A DNA stretch of 64,000 nt from an uncultured Alphaproteobacteria bacterium. GTDB lineage: Bacteria > Pseudomonadota > Alphaproteobacteria > Rhodobacterales > Rhodobacteraceae. Positions 27,450-35,790 of this stretch are shown piece after piece; the first letter of the stretch is position 1, and every line of letters starts with the position of its first letter. The notes beneath the pieces are model-generated. The model saw nothing but the letters and a program-made list of their open reading frames with translations. It did no database searches and was not told the origin of the DNA. The stretch spans positions 1 to 64,000 of the forward strand of contig CACBAM010000011.1 in the NCBI GenBank assembly GCA_902537215.1, read 5' to 3'. The position numbers and the translations under genes were made by a program.

Positions 27450-28940
27450 TTAAACGCTAATCGATTTTAACAATCCACGCTCCTTCATACTTTGAACGTT
27501 TTCTGCTAAATTTGGAAATAGCCTTCTCCAGACTGTAAAGGCAATTGCTTCAGCGTAACTTCTTATGTTGAAATTCTTTAAATCAATTTCACTTATAGAT
27601 TGCACATCATAATCATTAGCGATGTTTTTTGCCACCCTTCCCAACATGACACCAAGGCCTGTTCCACGCGAAATTACTTCCTTTCTTCGAACTGCGATGT
27701 TTTCTGGTAAATACTTCTTTGCTATAGCTCGTAAAGCTATTTTATTTCTTGACGTATGATTTAAATCAACTTTCAATTTCATTGGTAGCCTTCTTGCGTT
27801 TCCAGTTACATAAGTGTCCTGGTAGGGCACTCGAGCTTCCATACTTGCAGCCATAGCCGCGTGGTCCACTCTCTTGTTGTGGGTTAACCAAAGAGACTTA
27901 AGATCATCCATCATCATCATATTTGAAAATTCAGGTGATTTTTTCAAAAAAAGCCTATATTTCTCATATCCACCAAAAACCTCATCTGCACCCTCTCCAA
28001 AAAGTAAGACTTTTAGTCCATCTTTTTGAGCTTCGCTGCAAATGAAATATGTAAAAAGTCCGCCCAAAAGCAGCTCACCTTGATATGTTCCCAAAGCTTC
28101 AACAACTTTAGGGATGGCCTCTTTAATTTTCAAATCATTTACTTTTACTAGTTTTAAAGGTAATTCAAGATGCTTAGCTACTTCTTTTGCACTTATCAGA
28201 TCTTGTCCTCCTCCAGTGTCCAAAGTATAGCAGTTAAAGTCATGTCCCATAGTTTTAGCTATTGCACATAGTAAAGAACTGTCTACCCCTCCGCTAAGAC
28301 TACAACCCCATTTTACTTCCAAAGGGATATGACTGGAGACCGCGTTTACAAGAAGTTTTTCTAAACTTCTGAATTGTACAATCTCAGGCTTAACTCTCGC
28401 CTTAAAGGTGTTGTTGACCCATACCCCACCAGGTGGGAAAGCTTCAGCATAAGGTAAAAGCTTCGCTGGAATAGCGTTCAGTGAGCTTGAAAAAATAACA
28501 GTGTCTTCCCAATTGACCCAGTATAATGGTTTTACTCCGAACATATCCCTTGCAACCAATAAAGACCCATCTCGTTTGTCGACTAGTATAACTGAAAACA
28601 TTCCTCTTAAATAATTTGTAAATTTTTCTCCCTTAAGCTCATATAACTCTACCAAAACAGCAGCCTCATTTGTAGAACTTACTGTAAGAGAAAAACGTTT
28701 TTTAAGTTCTTCTGTATTGTAAAGCGCACCATTAAAAACACAAAAAGTATTTTTGGAATTAGAAAAAACGGGTTGTGATCCATCTTCCAGATTGCCAGTA
28801 ATTGCAAGTCTATTTACAGATACTCCAATATCTTGGAAAAAATGTATTGCTTTCTGATCAGGCCCTCTCTCTTGATGTTTAATTACGCTTTCCTTAAGCC
28901 AATTATTGTTAAATGGTTTGCACGCGAATATCCCACACAT
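27450..28940 (-). CDS. Asparagine synthetase (glutamine-hydrolysing) family protein
   Basis: A 496-residue two-domain amidotransferase. The start at 28940 is chosen because it places Cys directly after Met (MCGIFA), the N-terminal nucleophile of the class II glutaminase domain; an upstream ATG at 28958 would block it. RGPDQ and NGALYN follow in the glutaminase domain, and the synthetase domain has the ATP-pyrophosphatase motif SLSGGVDSSL. It is shorter than E. coli AsnB (554). Asparagine synthesis is the default; related proteins amidate other substrates. It is alone next to tRNA-Lys, possibly acquired. Confidence 0.82.
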   Translation of the reverse strand: MCGIFACKPFNNNWLKESVIKHQERGPDQKAIHFFQDIGVSVNRLAITGNLEDGSQPVFSNSKNTFCVFNGALYNTEELKKRFSLTVSSTNEAAVLVELYELKGEKFTNYLRGMFSVILVDKRDGSLLVARDMFGVKPLYWVNWEDTVIFSSSLNAIPAKLLPYAEAFPPGGVWVNNTFKARVKPEIVQFRSLEKLLVNAVSSHIPLEVKWGCSLSGGVDSSLLCAIAKTMGHDFNCYTLDTGGGQDLISAKEVAKHLELPLKLVKVNDLKIKEAIPKVVEALGTYQGELLLGGLFTYFICSEAQKDGLKVLLFGEGADEVFGGYEKYRLFLKKSPEFSNMMMMDDLKSLWLTHNKRVDHAAMAASMEARVPYQDTYVTGNARRLPMKLKVDLNHTSRNKIALRAIAKKYLPENIAVRRKEVISRGTGLGVMLGRVAKNIANDYDVQSISEIDLKNFNIRSYAEAIAFTVWRRLFPNLAENVQSMKERGLLKSISV

Positions 28941-29092
28941 AAAAATAAAATCTTTCACAAAATATAGAAATTAAAACTTTAAGAGCATTATTCATTGTAT
29001 AGCATTAAATCGAATAAATTTCATTGAAAATGTCTCCAAGTTTGTATTGAGAAGGGTATTGATTTTTTTTACTTTTGTAACATTATCGGAAT

Positions 29093-29749
29093 ATGGTCCA
29101 TCGACAAAATATTCCTGCGACAGCCCGCGTTGCAAATATGGAAGGCGATGGTCGCCTCAGCGCGCCGTCTGCATTTAGAAATGCTGAACCTATTATCGAA
29201 CCAGTAAGAAATACTGCGATCAAATCGGGAAACGCACTGGAGATAGCAAGTGGTACTGGCCAGCATGTTGTTAAACTCGCCGCTGCTTTGCCACATCTAG
29301 ATTGACAACCCTCTGACGTTGACGAAACTCGTATTAAAAGTATTCGATGCTGGAGCGATGACCATCATTTAACAAACCTTAAGCCTCCATGCCTGTTAGA
29401 TGCAACGGAGGAAGGTTGGGCTGCTGATCATTACAGCCAGGACCTCATTTTCCTGGTAAACTTATTACATTTGATTAGCTTCAAGGAAACAAAAATATTG
29501 GTTAAGGAAGTGTCTAAGGCGCTAACCCCTAAAGGACTTTCAATTATCTACGGACCTTTTATGCGTAAGGGAAAGCTAATTAGTAAAAATGATATAGAGT
29601 TTCACCATAGTTTAATTAATACTGACCCCGATTTGGGATACAAAAATGACATAGATACGTTGGATTTATTTCGTGAAGCAGGATTGGTTCATTTAAGTAC
29701 TAATAAAATGCCTGCGAATAACTTGGCTTTTATAACTCAAAAACCTTGA
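29093..29749 (+). pseudogene. DUF938 SAM-methyltransferase-like gene with one in-frame TGA
   Basis: A single frame of 219 codons runs from ATG 29093 to the stop at 29747-29749, interrupted only by TGA at 29303-29305. Before the stop are RLSAPSAFRNAEPI and the SAM motif LEIASGTGQHVVKLAAALP; after it are QPSDVDE, LVNLLHLI, IIYGPFMRKGKL and MPANNLAFI, all in DUF938 order. The TGA falls where family members have a conserved Trp before QPSD, so TGG to TGA explains it. There is no indel. TGA is a normal stop in neighbouring genes, so recoding is unlikely; a recent nonsense mutation or a sequencing error fits best. Confidence 0.85.
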
Positions 29750-29764
29750 GCTAATTTATAAAAA

Positions 29765-30835
29765 TTACAACAAATCAGCAATTTCCTTAGGCATGCCTTT
29801 ATCTCCGACAAGCCCCATTAACGCATTAAAAAAACCCTCTATTTGTTCTTTCTTTACATTTCTTGTGATAAAAACGAGCTTTGTTTGTCTCTCTCCGTCG
29901 GGCCATTTTTCCAACCAATGAACAGGATGAAAAATATGCTGGACACCGTGAATAACTGCTGGGCGATCTCTACCCTCAATATTAATTATTCCCTTTAACC
30001 TTAGTAAGTCTGGCCCCATTTGTGCCATTAACAAGTCCCTAAACAAACCAAATGCCATCATGTTAACAGGTCTATCGCTAGTCATAGAAAACGCTTCAAT
30101 ATTTTCATCGTGCCGATTTACATTAACATGGTGGTCATGATCGTGGTGGTGATGGGAGTCCATACTTTCTGCAGCAAGCCATTCCTTTACATCTCGAGAC
30201 TTGCTAAAAGGATCGTATCCACCCAAATCAATTAAGTCTGAAATTGAAACATCACCAAAGCTACTTTTGATAATTTTTATCGAAGGATTTATCGCTCTCA
30301 ATCTGGTTTCCAATGATAACTCTTTATCTTTTTCTATTAGATCTATCTTACTGATTATAATGCGTTCGGCTAGTGCCGCTTGTTTGACTGCTTCTGGCTG
30401 CAAGCCTAATGTTTTTTCTCCGTTAGTGGCATCAACTACTGTGATTACACCATCAAGAGTATAAATTCTTTGCAAATCCATAGAACTAATCAAAGTATGA
30501 ATAATTGGAACTGGGTCAGCAAGTCCCGTCGTTTCTATTATGACTTTATCAAAATAAGAGATGTCTCCCTTTGTCATTTTATCTATCAAGTCCAGCATTG
30601 TTTTCTGGAGATCGCCTTGAATAGTACAGCAAATACACCCGTTTTGTAGCTCGATAATATTCTCATCGCTGTGTTCCACCAAAGCATGGTCTAGTCCAAC
30701 CTCACCAAACTCATTAATGATTACCGCAACATTTTTCATTTCTTCTTTTTTAAGCAAAGCAGAGAGCAAAGTCGTTTTTCCACTTCCGAGAAAACCTGTG
30801 ATTACTGTTACTGGTTTAGGGGAAAACTTATCCAT
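29765..30835 (-). CDS. CobW/COG0523 GTPase, probable zinc metallochaperone
   Basis: A 356-residue G3E GTPase with Walker A GFLGSGKTT (14-22), the metal-binding NGCICC motif (65-70), a histidine/aspartate-rich loop at about 228-236 and a C-terminal CobW_C domain. COG0523 proteins next to Zur and ZnuABC are associated with zinc allocation during zinc shortage; a cobalamin role is less likely here because no cob genes are near. It is the last gene of zur-znuC-znuB-cobW, six bases after znuB. Confidence 0.88.
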   Translation of the reverse strand: MDKFSPKPVTVITGFLGSGKTTLLSALLKKEEMKNVAVIINEFGEVGLDHALVEHSDENIIELQNGCICCTIQGDLQKTMLDLIDKMTKGDISYFDKVIIETTGLADPVPIIHTLISSMDLQRIYTLDGVITVVDATNGEKTLGLQPEAVKQAALAERIIISKIDLIEKDKELSLETRLRAINPSIKIIKSSFGDVSISDLIDLGGYDPFSKSRDVKEWLAAESMDSHHHHDHDHHVNVNRHDENIEAFSMTSDRPVNMMAFGLFRDLLMAQMGPDLLRLKGIINIEGRDRPAVIHGVQHIFHPVHWLEKWPDGERQTKLVFITRNVKKEQIEGFFNALMGLVGDKGMPKEIADLL

Positions 30836-30841
30836 ACCATT

Positions 30842-31666
30842 TCAACTTTCTTTTTCGGTTTTTATTATCCCAGAAAATTGTCCCACAAAAAAGCTTAAGA
30901 CCAATGTGATGATAAAAATTAATGACGCTACGCATACTATAGAAGGGCCAGTTGGAGTATCAAAAACATAAGAGGCATTTAATCCTAATACTGCTGATAA
31001 CATTCCTATCACGGACGCAAATACGGCCATTTTTTCAGGGGTTGAAACAAGTGAACGCGCAGAGGCAGCCGGAATAATCAACATGGAGATGATAAGTAGG
31101 ACACCCACAACTTTAATTCCCACAGCGACGACTACCGCTAGTCCTATAGTGAGCGCATAGCTTTCTCTCCTGGGGTTTAGCCCACTTGAGGCCGCTAAGT
31201 CTTCGTTCAGTGTACATAATAAAAGTGCTGACCACCTCCAAAATATCAGACCCAAGACAATTAACAAGCCTATCCATATAAGAAGTACATCTGTTTTTGA
31301 TACTGACAGAATATCCCCAATTAGGTAGGCCATAAGTTCAATGCGTACCCCAGAGATAAAGGAAACAACTACTAGTCCTGTAGCTAATGACATATGTCCG
31401 GCTACTCCCAAGAGAGTATCTAAGAAAAGGGAGCGCCCTTGGGCCAACGTTACTAGCGAGGTCATCAAGAGAGATAAAAAAATTGCGCCAAAAAACACCG
31501 AAAACTCAAACAATAAAGATAATGATACGCCTAGCAGCGCAGCATGTGCGGTCGACTCACCGAAGTAAGCCATTCTGCGCCATACTACAAAACAACCTAA
31601 TGGAGCGGCAGCAAGAGCAACACCAATACCAGCAATAGCGGCTCTGACCATGAAGTCATCAAGCAT
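30842..31666 (-). CDS. znuB: Zinc ABC transporter, permease
   Basis: A 274-residue membrane protein of the ABC-3 permease family with about eight hydrophobic helices. AAPLGCFVVWRRMAYFGE near the N-terminus and FDTPTGPSIVCVA near the C-terminus are typical of ZnuB. It begins one base after the znuC stop codon. With ZnuA and ZnuC it imports zinc from the periplasm. Confidence 0.93.
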   Translation of the reverse strand: MLDDFMVRAAIAGIGVALAAAPLGCFVVWRRMAYFGESTAHAALLGVSLSLLFEFSVFFGAIFLSLLMTSLVTLAQGRSLFLDTLLGVAGHMSLATGLVVVSFISGVRIELMAYLIGDILSVSKTDVLLIWIGLLIVLGLIFWRWSALLLCTLNEDLAASSGLNPRRESYALTIGLAVVVAVGIKVVGVLLIISMLIIPAASARSLVSTPEKMAVFASVIGMLSAVLGLNASYVFDTPTGPSIVCVASLIFIITLVLSFFVGQFSGIIKTEKES

Positions 31667-32380
31667 TTAACTGCCTTTTCCTTCGTGGCTATGGTTATGG
31701 TGATAGAGAGCTAATGCACCTTCAACCTTTGATCCAAACATGGAGATATATTCCGGCGACGCAGCCACCGATTTTGGTTCACCTTGACAGCAAATATGAC
31801 CATTAAGGCAAATTACTCTATTTGATGCACCCATCACCACGTGTAAATCATGACTTATCATTAAGATAGCGCACCCAGTAGTTTTCCGAATTTCTTCAAT
31901 TTTTTTGTAAAAAGCAGCTGAGCCTGGTTGATCCAATCCTCTAGTGGCCTCATCGAGCAATAAAACATCTGGCTCATTCATTAAAGCGTACCCTAAAAGC
32001 ACGCGTTGCAATTGTCCTGCAGACAAATTGCTTACTTGTTTCGATAATAAATCATCCGAATCCAAAATCTGTTTAGCTCTCAAAAAACCTTGGTCATTTC
32101 GACTTTTTGCAAGCTTTAAAAAGCGCTCAACGGTCAATGGGAGAGATCGATCTATATTCAATAACTGTGGTACGTAGCCTATTTTTAAATTTTGCTTAAT
32201 TTCCACTTTACCGGATTTAATAGGTATGGAACCAATAATAGCTTTGAATAGGGTTGTTTTCCCTGATCCATTTGGACCTACTATTGTCACGATTTCATTT
32301 TCACTTAATGTAAGAGTTATATTTTCAAGTACTGTCTTTGTACCGTATGCAACGTTTAGTTTCTTTATCTCAATGAGCAT
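31667..32380 (-). CDS. znuC: Zinc ABC transporter, ATP-binding protein
   Basis: A 237-residue ABC ATPase starting at 32380, where ATG overlaps the zur stop in a TAATG arrangement. The frame is open further upstream, but that region is zur. Walker A GPNGSGKTT is at 35-43, the signature LSAGQLQRV and Walker B VLLLDEATRGLD follow. A His-containing tail (HHNHSHEGK) is typical of ZnuC and may bind zinc. Translationally coupled to zur. Confidence 0.95.
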   Translation of the reverse strand: MLIEIKKLNVAYGTKTVLENITLTLSENEIVTIVGPNGSGKTTLFKAIIGSIPIKSGKVEIKQNLKIGYVPQLLNIDRSLPLTVERFLKLAKSRNDQGFLRAKQILDSDDLLSKQVSNLSAGQLQRVLLGYALMNEPDVLLLDEATRGLDQPGSAAFYKKIEEIRKTTGCAILMISHDLHVVMGASNRVICLNGHICCQGEPKSVAASPEYISMFGSKVEGALALYHHNHSHEGKGS

Positions 32381-32889
32381 TATATTGTCGCCGCGCTCGA
32401 GCACGTTGTACACACACCGGTCATTTCGACTGTCGTTTTTTCAACTTCAAAATTCTTTATATTGGGACTAGCAAAACTAATACCACTCTTCTTTTCATCG
32501 ATCTCGGCGACTTTTTCACATTTTCGACATATGACAAATGCAGGAGAATGCGAGTGATTTGGATGTGAACAGGCTATAAAAGCATTCAGACCCTGTATCT
32601 TGTGAACAAAACCATGTTCCATTAAAAAATCGAGCACTCTGTAAGCAATCGGAGGAGATGACGAAAAGCCGTCCCGTCCCAAAGCTTCTAGAATCTCGTA
32701 AGCTCCAAGAGGCTTATGATCTCTAATTAGAATTTCAAAAACTTTTCGACGTAAGGGAGTGAATTGCAGATTTTTCTTTAAAAAGTAATTCTCTATCTGT
32801 TCTATTGCGTCATCGAAGCACATTCCATGATCATGATCATCAAATATTTTTGATGTAGTTTTTCCTTCTCGTTTTTTCTTCATTGCCAA
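32380..32889 (-). CDS. zur: Zinc uptake regulator, Fur family
   Basis: A 169-residue zinc-responsive repressor. It has a winged-helix domain (FTPLRRKVFEIL and APPIAYRVLDF-like region), a HDHDH-containing N-terminus, the regulatory histidine region ACSHPNHSHSPAF and two CXXC pairs (CRKC and CTTC) for structural zinc. It leads the znuCB-cobW operon and is divergent from znuA. Two palindromes in the 101-base gap fit autoregulation and control of znuA. Assignment as Zur rather than Fur rests on sequence and context together. Confidence 0.93.
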   Translation of the reverse strand: MAMKKKREGKTTSKIFDDHDHGMCFDDAIEQIENYFLKKNLQFTPLRRKVFEILIRDHKPLGAYEILEALGRDGFSSSPPIAYRVLDFLMEHGFVHKIQGLNAFIACSHPNHSHSPAFVICRKCEKVAEIDEKKSGISFASPNIKNFEVEKTTVEMTGVCTTCSSAATI

Positions 32890-32930
32890 TTATTTTCTCA
32901 GATTTCAGCTTTACTTTAAATATTCGTTAA

Positions 32931-32943
32931 GTTATATCATAAC
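32931..32943. promoter_or_regulatory. Zur-like operator, box 1
   Basis: GTTATATCATAAC is an inverted repeat GTTAT-N3-ATAAC. It is identical in its arms to a second copy 15 bases downstream. It lies between the divergent zur and znuA starts, matching the AT-rich GTTAT/ATAAC pattern of alphaproteobacterial Zur sites. Control of both operons is inferred. Confidence 0.75.
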
Positions 32944-32945
32944 AT

Positions 32946-32958
32946 GTTATAACATAAC
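32946..32958. promoter_or_regulatory. Zur-like operator, box 2
   Basis: GTTATAACATAAC is a perfect GTTAT-N3-ATAAC inverted repeat and differs from box 1 only in the spacer. The 15-base centre-to-centre spacing is about one and a half helical turns. It is 33 bases upstream of the znuA ATG, close enough to block its promoter or start of transcription. Confidence 0.78.
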
Positions 32959-32990
32959 ACTACCAGTTTAAATACCTTATGGAGAGCAAA

Positions 32991-34025
32991 ATGTCTAATA
33001 AATTTCTTTCAACAACGTCAGCATTTCTTTTAAGCACCAGCATGCTCGTTGCAGATGTGCCAAAGGTAACTGTAGATATTGCACCGATCCATTCTTTGGT
33101 TTCTAAAGTAATGAATGGTGTTGGTAAACCGGACTTGATTATTCCCGCAGGAGCGTCCCCCCATGAATACCAACTTAAGCCCTCGAACGCAAAATCATTA
33201 CAGAACGCAGATATTGTTTTTTGGATAGGGGAAGACCTTACACCATGGCTTGAAAAGGGATTATCGAGCCTAACACAAGATGCTTCGATAACGTCTCTTC
33301 TAGGTGTTGATGGTATAAAACTCCTAAGTTTCCGTGAAGGAGCATTGTTTGAAGCACATGATCACGGGGACCATGACGACCACGATGATCACGATGACCA
33401 CGACCATGGTAAGGAGAAACATGACGACCACGATGACCATGATGATCACGACCATGGCAAGAAGAAGCATGACGACCACGATGACCATGATGATCACGAA
33501 GGTCATGCTCATGGAGAGCACGATCCCCATGCCTGGTTGTCGCCGCAGATCGCAAAGGTATGGTTAAATGTTATCGCCGCTAAGCTATCCGAAGTGGACC
33601 CAGATAATGCTGCTTCTTATTTCTCGAATGCAAAGTCGGCTAGAGATAACATAGACTCTTTAATGTCCGAGGTTAATTCCATACTAGATCCCATAAGAGG
33701 CAAGAAGTTTGTTGTCTTTCATGACGCATATCAGTATTTTGAGAAGTCTTTTAATGTTAGTGCTTCTGGTGCTATCTCGTTGGGGGATGCTTCCGATCCA
33801 AGTCCTGCGAGACTTTCTGAAATTCGCAGAAGGGTAGTGGACGAAGCGGTACAGTGTGTTCTTGCTGAGCCACAATATGATCCTGGGTTAGTAAAATCTG
33901 TCGTCGAAGGTACTGATGCCAAAACCACCGTTATTGATCCGCTAGGGGTTAGTTTAGAGACAGGTCCAAACCTCTATGAAAACCTAATTCGAAATCTGGC
34001 AACCAATTTGGCTAAGTGCTTCTAA
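32991..34025 (+). CDS. znuA: Zinc ABC transporter, substrate-binding protein with His/Asp repeat loop
   Basis: Periplasmic zinc-binding protein of 344 residues from the ATG at 32991, which has GGAG at 32981-32984; the ATG at 32979 overlaps that site. It has a signal peptide (about 1-22), ligand histidines in ASPHEYQ, HDPHAWLSP and FHDAYQYF, and a C-terminal lobe with LGDASDPSPAR. Residues 128-175 hold three 16-residue copies of an acidic His repeat (HDDHDDHDDHDHGKEK type), a flexible zinc-collecting loop known in ZnuA but unusually regular here. Zur control is expected from the upstream boxes. Confidence 0.95.
   Translation: MSNKFLSTTSAFLLSTSMLVADVPKVTVDIAPIHSLVSKVMNGVGKPDLIIPAGASPHEYQLKPSNAKSLQNADIVFWIGEDLTPWLEKGLSSLTQDASITSLLGVDGIKLLSFREGALFEAHDHGDHDDHDDHDDHDHGKEKHDDHDDHDDHDHGKKKHDDHDDHDDHEGHAHGEHDPHAWLSPQIAKVWLNVIAAKLSEVDPDNAASYFSNAKSARDNIDSLMSEVNSILDPIRGKKFVVFHDAYQYFEKSFNVSASGAISLGDASDPSPARLSEIRRRVVDEAVQCVLAEPQYDPGLVKSVVEGTDAKTTVIDPLGVSLETGPNLYENLIRNLATNLAKCF
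33372..33515 (+). repeat. Three tandem 48-base repeats inside znuA
   Basis: Units at 33372-33419, 33420-33467 and 33468-33515, each 16 codons beginning CATGACGACCACGATGA. Units 1 and 2 encode HDDHDDHDDHDHGK plus EK or KK; unit 3 diverges in its last six codons to EGHAHG. The high identity at the DNA level suggests recent slippage expansion and likely length polymorphism. Confidence 0.9.
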
Positions 34026-34035
34026 AAAAAGTCAT

Positions 34036-34057
34036 CAACTCGCTTTTAAGCGGGTTG
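34036..34057 (+). terminator. Hairpin after znuA, possible terminator
   Basis: CAACTCGC (34036-34043) pairs with GCGGGTTG (34050-34057) around a six-base loop, an eight-bp stem with one G-T pair. It begins 11 bases after the znuA stop. No clean T-run follows directly (the first T-rich run starts near 34068), so it may be a weak terminator or an mRNA-stabilising hairpin. Confidence 0.4.
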
Positions 34058-34125
34058 GTGAACTCCGTTTTATACTTCTTTAAGCTTAATGTTGATTAAC
34101 GTAGTGATCCCTGTTACGGTTAGGT

Positions 34126-34359
34126 ATGCAAAACGAACTAATACTAAATCGGATTGAAAACCTTCGTGGGCGAAGATCGTATGAAGAAAAGAAATCGGCT
34201 AGATTAGGATTTGCGTCACTTTATGAGTATTTTGCAGACAAAATTTCAAAAGAAGCAAAGGCATTAGAAGCAGATCAAGTCGATAAAACTAAATTGAAAA
34301 AAGCAATAAAAACCAAGGCGGTAGAAAAAAAGCGGTCTGGTTCTTGTAGCTGTTGCTAG
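34126..34359 (+). CDS. Small cysteine-tailed protein of unknown function
   Basis: A 77-residue basic, helical-looking protein with many Lys, Glu and Arg residues and a C-terminal SGSCSCC tail, the only cysteines in the protein. There is no signal peptide or membrane segment. It is about 100 bases after znuA, behind a hairpin, so it may or may not share zinc regulation. The three-cysteine tail could bind a metal (inference). No family recognised. Confidence 0.55.
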   Translation: MQNELILNRIENLRGRRSYEEKKSARLGFASLYEYFADKISKEAKALEADQVDKTKLKKAIKTKAVEKKRSGSCSCC

Positions 34360-34520
34360 CATTTTTCTTAAATTAGAAGCGTGAAGCGAAAAAAATACCT
34401 TCACTGTGTAAAAATTGACCCTTGTCAAAAAGCTTTACTGAGCTTTATTTAATTAAAACCGTTCCCGTTAATGTCGCACATCTAATCGTTTTTAAAAAAC
34501 TGGATTTCTAATTTGGTGCC

Positions 34521-34546
34521 TTGTTATCTTCTATAAAAGATAACAA
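34521..34546. terminator. Perfect 10-bp inverted repeat between convergent genes
   Basis: TTGTTATCTT (34521-34530) and AAGATAACAA (34537-34546) form a perfect ten-bp stem with a six-base loop. It lies in a 220-base gap between a plus-strand gene ending at 34359 and a minus-strand gene ending at 34580, the place for a bidirectional terminator. T-runs on either side are poor. The rest of this gap shows nothing recognisable. Confidence 0.4.
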
Positions 34547-34579
34547 CATGACTATTAGTCGAAAAAAAATTGTGTTTAG

Positions 34580-34909
34580 CTAGATCTTGTTAAGAAGTTG
34601 GTCAGCTAAACTTTCTAAAAGTAATTTATTATCCTCACCATATGCTGCTAGCTTTTTTTTAATAACGTCAGATGAAAATGAAACGACTGTTCCAGGTGTA
34701 ATGCAAACTGCTTTTGTGCTATGGGTTGTTTTACCTTTTACAAGCTCAGTGAATCCAAACATTGTATTGGGAGCTATGCCACTAATCTTCTCTTCTTTAC
34801 TATTAAAGAAATGAACTGAACCTTTCTGTAGTATAAAACACTTGTCGATTTGCTGCCCTATATCAAAGATAACTTGTCCAGGAACTATCGGTTCAATTGA
34901 TCCACTCAT
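34580..34909 (-). CDS. Small cyclic-nucleotide-binding-fold protein, degenerate phosphate cassette
   Basis: A 109-residue protein consisting almost only of a CAP_ED/cNMP-binding beta roll: PGQVIFDIGQQIDKCFILQK, KGSVHFF and MFGFTELVKGK in order. The phosphate-binding cassette (FGE, then R) is incomplete: the Arg is missing, so canonical cAMP binding is doubtful. There is no DNA-binding domain. Its ATG overlaps the stop of the upstream helical gene by four bases. It is the last gene of a three-gene operon divergent from the chemosensory cluster. Confidence 0.7.
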   Translation of the reverse strand: MSGSIEPIVPGQVIFDIGQQIDKCFILQKGSVHFFNSKEEKISGIAPNTMFGFTELVKGKTTHSTKAVCITPGTVVSFSSDVIKKKLAAYGEDNKLLLESLADQLLNKI

Positions 34910-35790
34910 TTAAACACCCTATATTCTTTGACTTTAACTGGATATTTGTCGAACATGTCATCCCTTCTTTCATTTTTCAAGAGAAGCAACATGTCAAAGG
35001 TATCTTTATCTATTCCGGAAGTGCTTGTTAATACGTGGGTATCAGACTGAATAGCATCTAGAAATTCCGGATTTGATGTGAATATATCCTCGCTAAAATT
35101 AACTAATAAAAGAGCGTTGTTTTTAAGTTGCTCATCACTTAAATTTTCAAGGGACTCCTTCGTTACAAGGCCTGCGATGTGAAAGTTAACACCTCTTTGC
35201 ACTAAAATATCTATAATATTAGCCGAAATAAAGCCAGCAGCACTATTCTCAGCAACATTGGCAAGAATTTTGGAAAGCAATACCTCAGCATCATCTCTAA
35301 GCAATGCAGCTTTCACATTTTCCATCATTTCATCATCTTTCAGTTCGTAATCTGCAATACGGCCCAATAATATTGCTATCTCTTTTTTATTGGGTAAAAA
35401 ATTGTAAACTTGAACTAACTTGAATAAATCAACATGTAAATCAATGCTCTCTATTAATCCATTAATTGATTCATTTACAACTTTCTCGATCTCCGTAAAT
35501 TTTTCCGTGCTTTTTGGATCTCCAACTAAAGTATCAACCATCAAATTAATGTGTTTCATCGCATTAATTTGTGAATTTTTATCCCCACCTGAAAGATATG
35601 ATATTGCAGACCTGAAACCTTCAAAATTTTGTGTCAGCTGATTATTTAAAATCTCGACCTTTGCTATTTCAAGTTTATTGTGATCGACTTGAAATTTAGT
35701 CAAGACAGCAAATAACTCTAAGCAAAGTATCATCAACTCAGACTGGTTTGATTCATCAAGAAATTCTCCAAAATCAAAATCGGAAGACAT
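34906..35790 (-). CDS. Helical protein of unknown function between two cNMP-fold genes
   Basis: A 294-residue acidic, mostly helical soluble protein with no membrane segment or signal peptide. The middle resembles helical repeats (segments such as NGLIESIDLHVDLFKLVQ and KDDEMMENVKAALLRDDAE), but I recognise no family. Its start overlaps the stop of the upstream cNMP-fold gene by one base (TAATG) and its stop overlaps the downstream one by four. This strict coupling suggests the three products form a complex in fixed proportion (inference). Confidence 0.65.
   Translation of the reverse strand: MSSDFDFGEFLDESNQSELMILCLELFAVLTKFQVDHNKLEIAKVEILNNQLTQNFEGFRSAISYLSGGDKNSQINAMKHINLMVDTLVGDPKSTEKFTEIEKVVNESINGLIESIDLHVDLFKLVQVYNFLPNKKEIAILLGRIADYELKDDEMMENVKAALLRDDAEVLLSKILANVAENSAAGFISANIIDILVQRGVNFHIAGLVTKESLENLSDEQLKNNALLLVNFSEDIFTSNPEFLDAIQSDTHVLTSTSGIDKDTFDMLLLLKNERRDDMFDKYPVKVKEYRVFK

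Noticed and set aside
29303-29305. TGA recoded as Trp or selenocysteine
   Set aside because: TGA ends several intact genes here (for example hslO at 15642-15644 and the triple CheW gene at 37672-37674), homologues have Trp rather than Sec, and I noticed no SECIS-like hairpin just after it.
33372-33515. Regular 48-base repeats as a CRISPR-like array
   Set aside because: The units are contiguous without spacers, stay in the znuA frame and encode a metal-binding loop.
33238-33555. Long His- and Arg-rich frames opposite znuA
   Set aside because: They are antisense shadows of the His/Asp repeat codons; no ribosome site and a repetitive composition explained by znuA.
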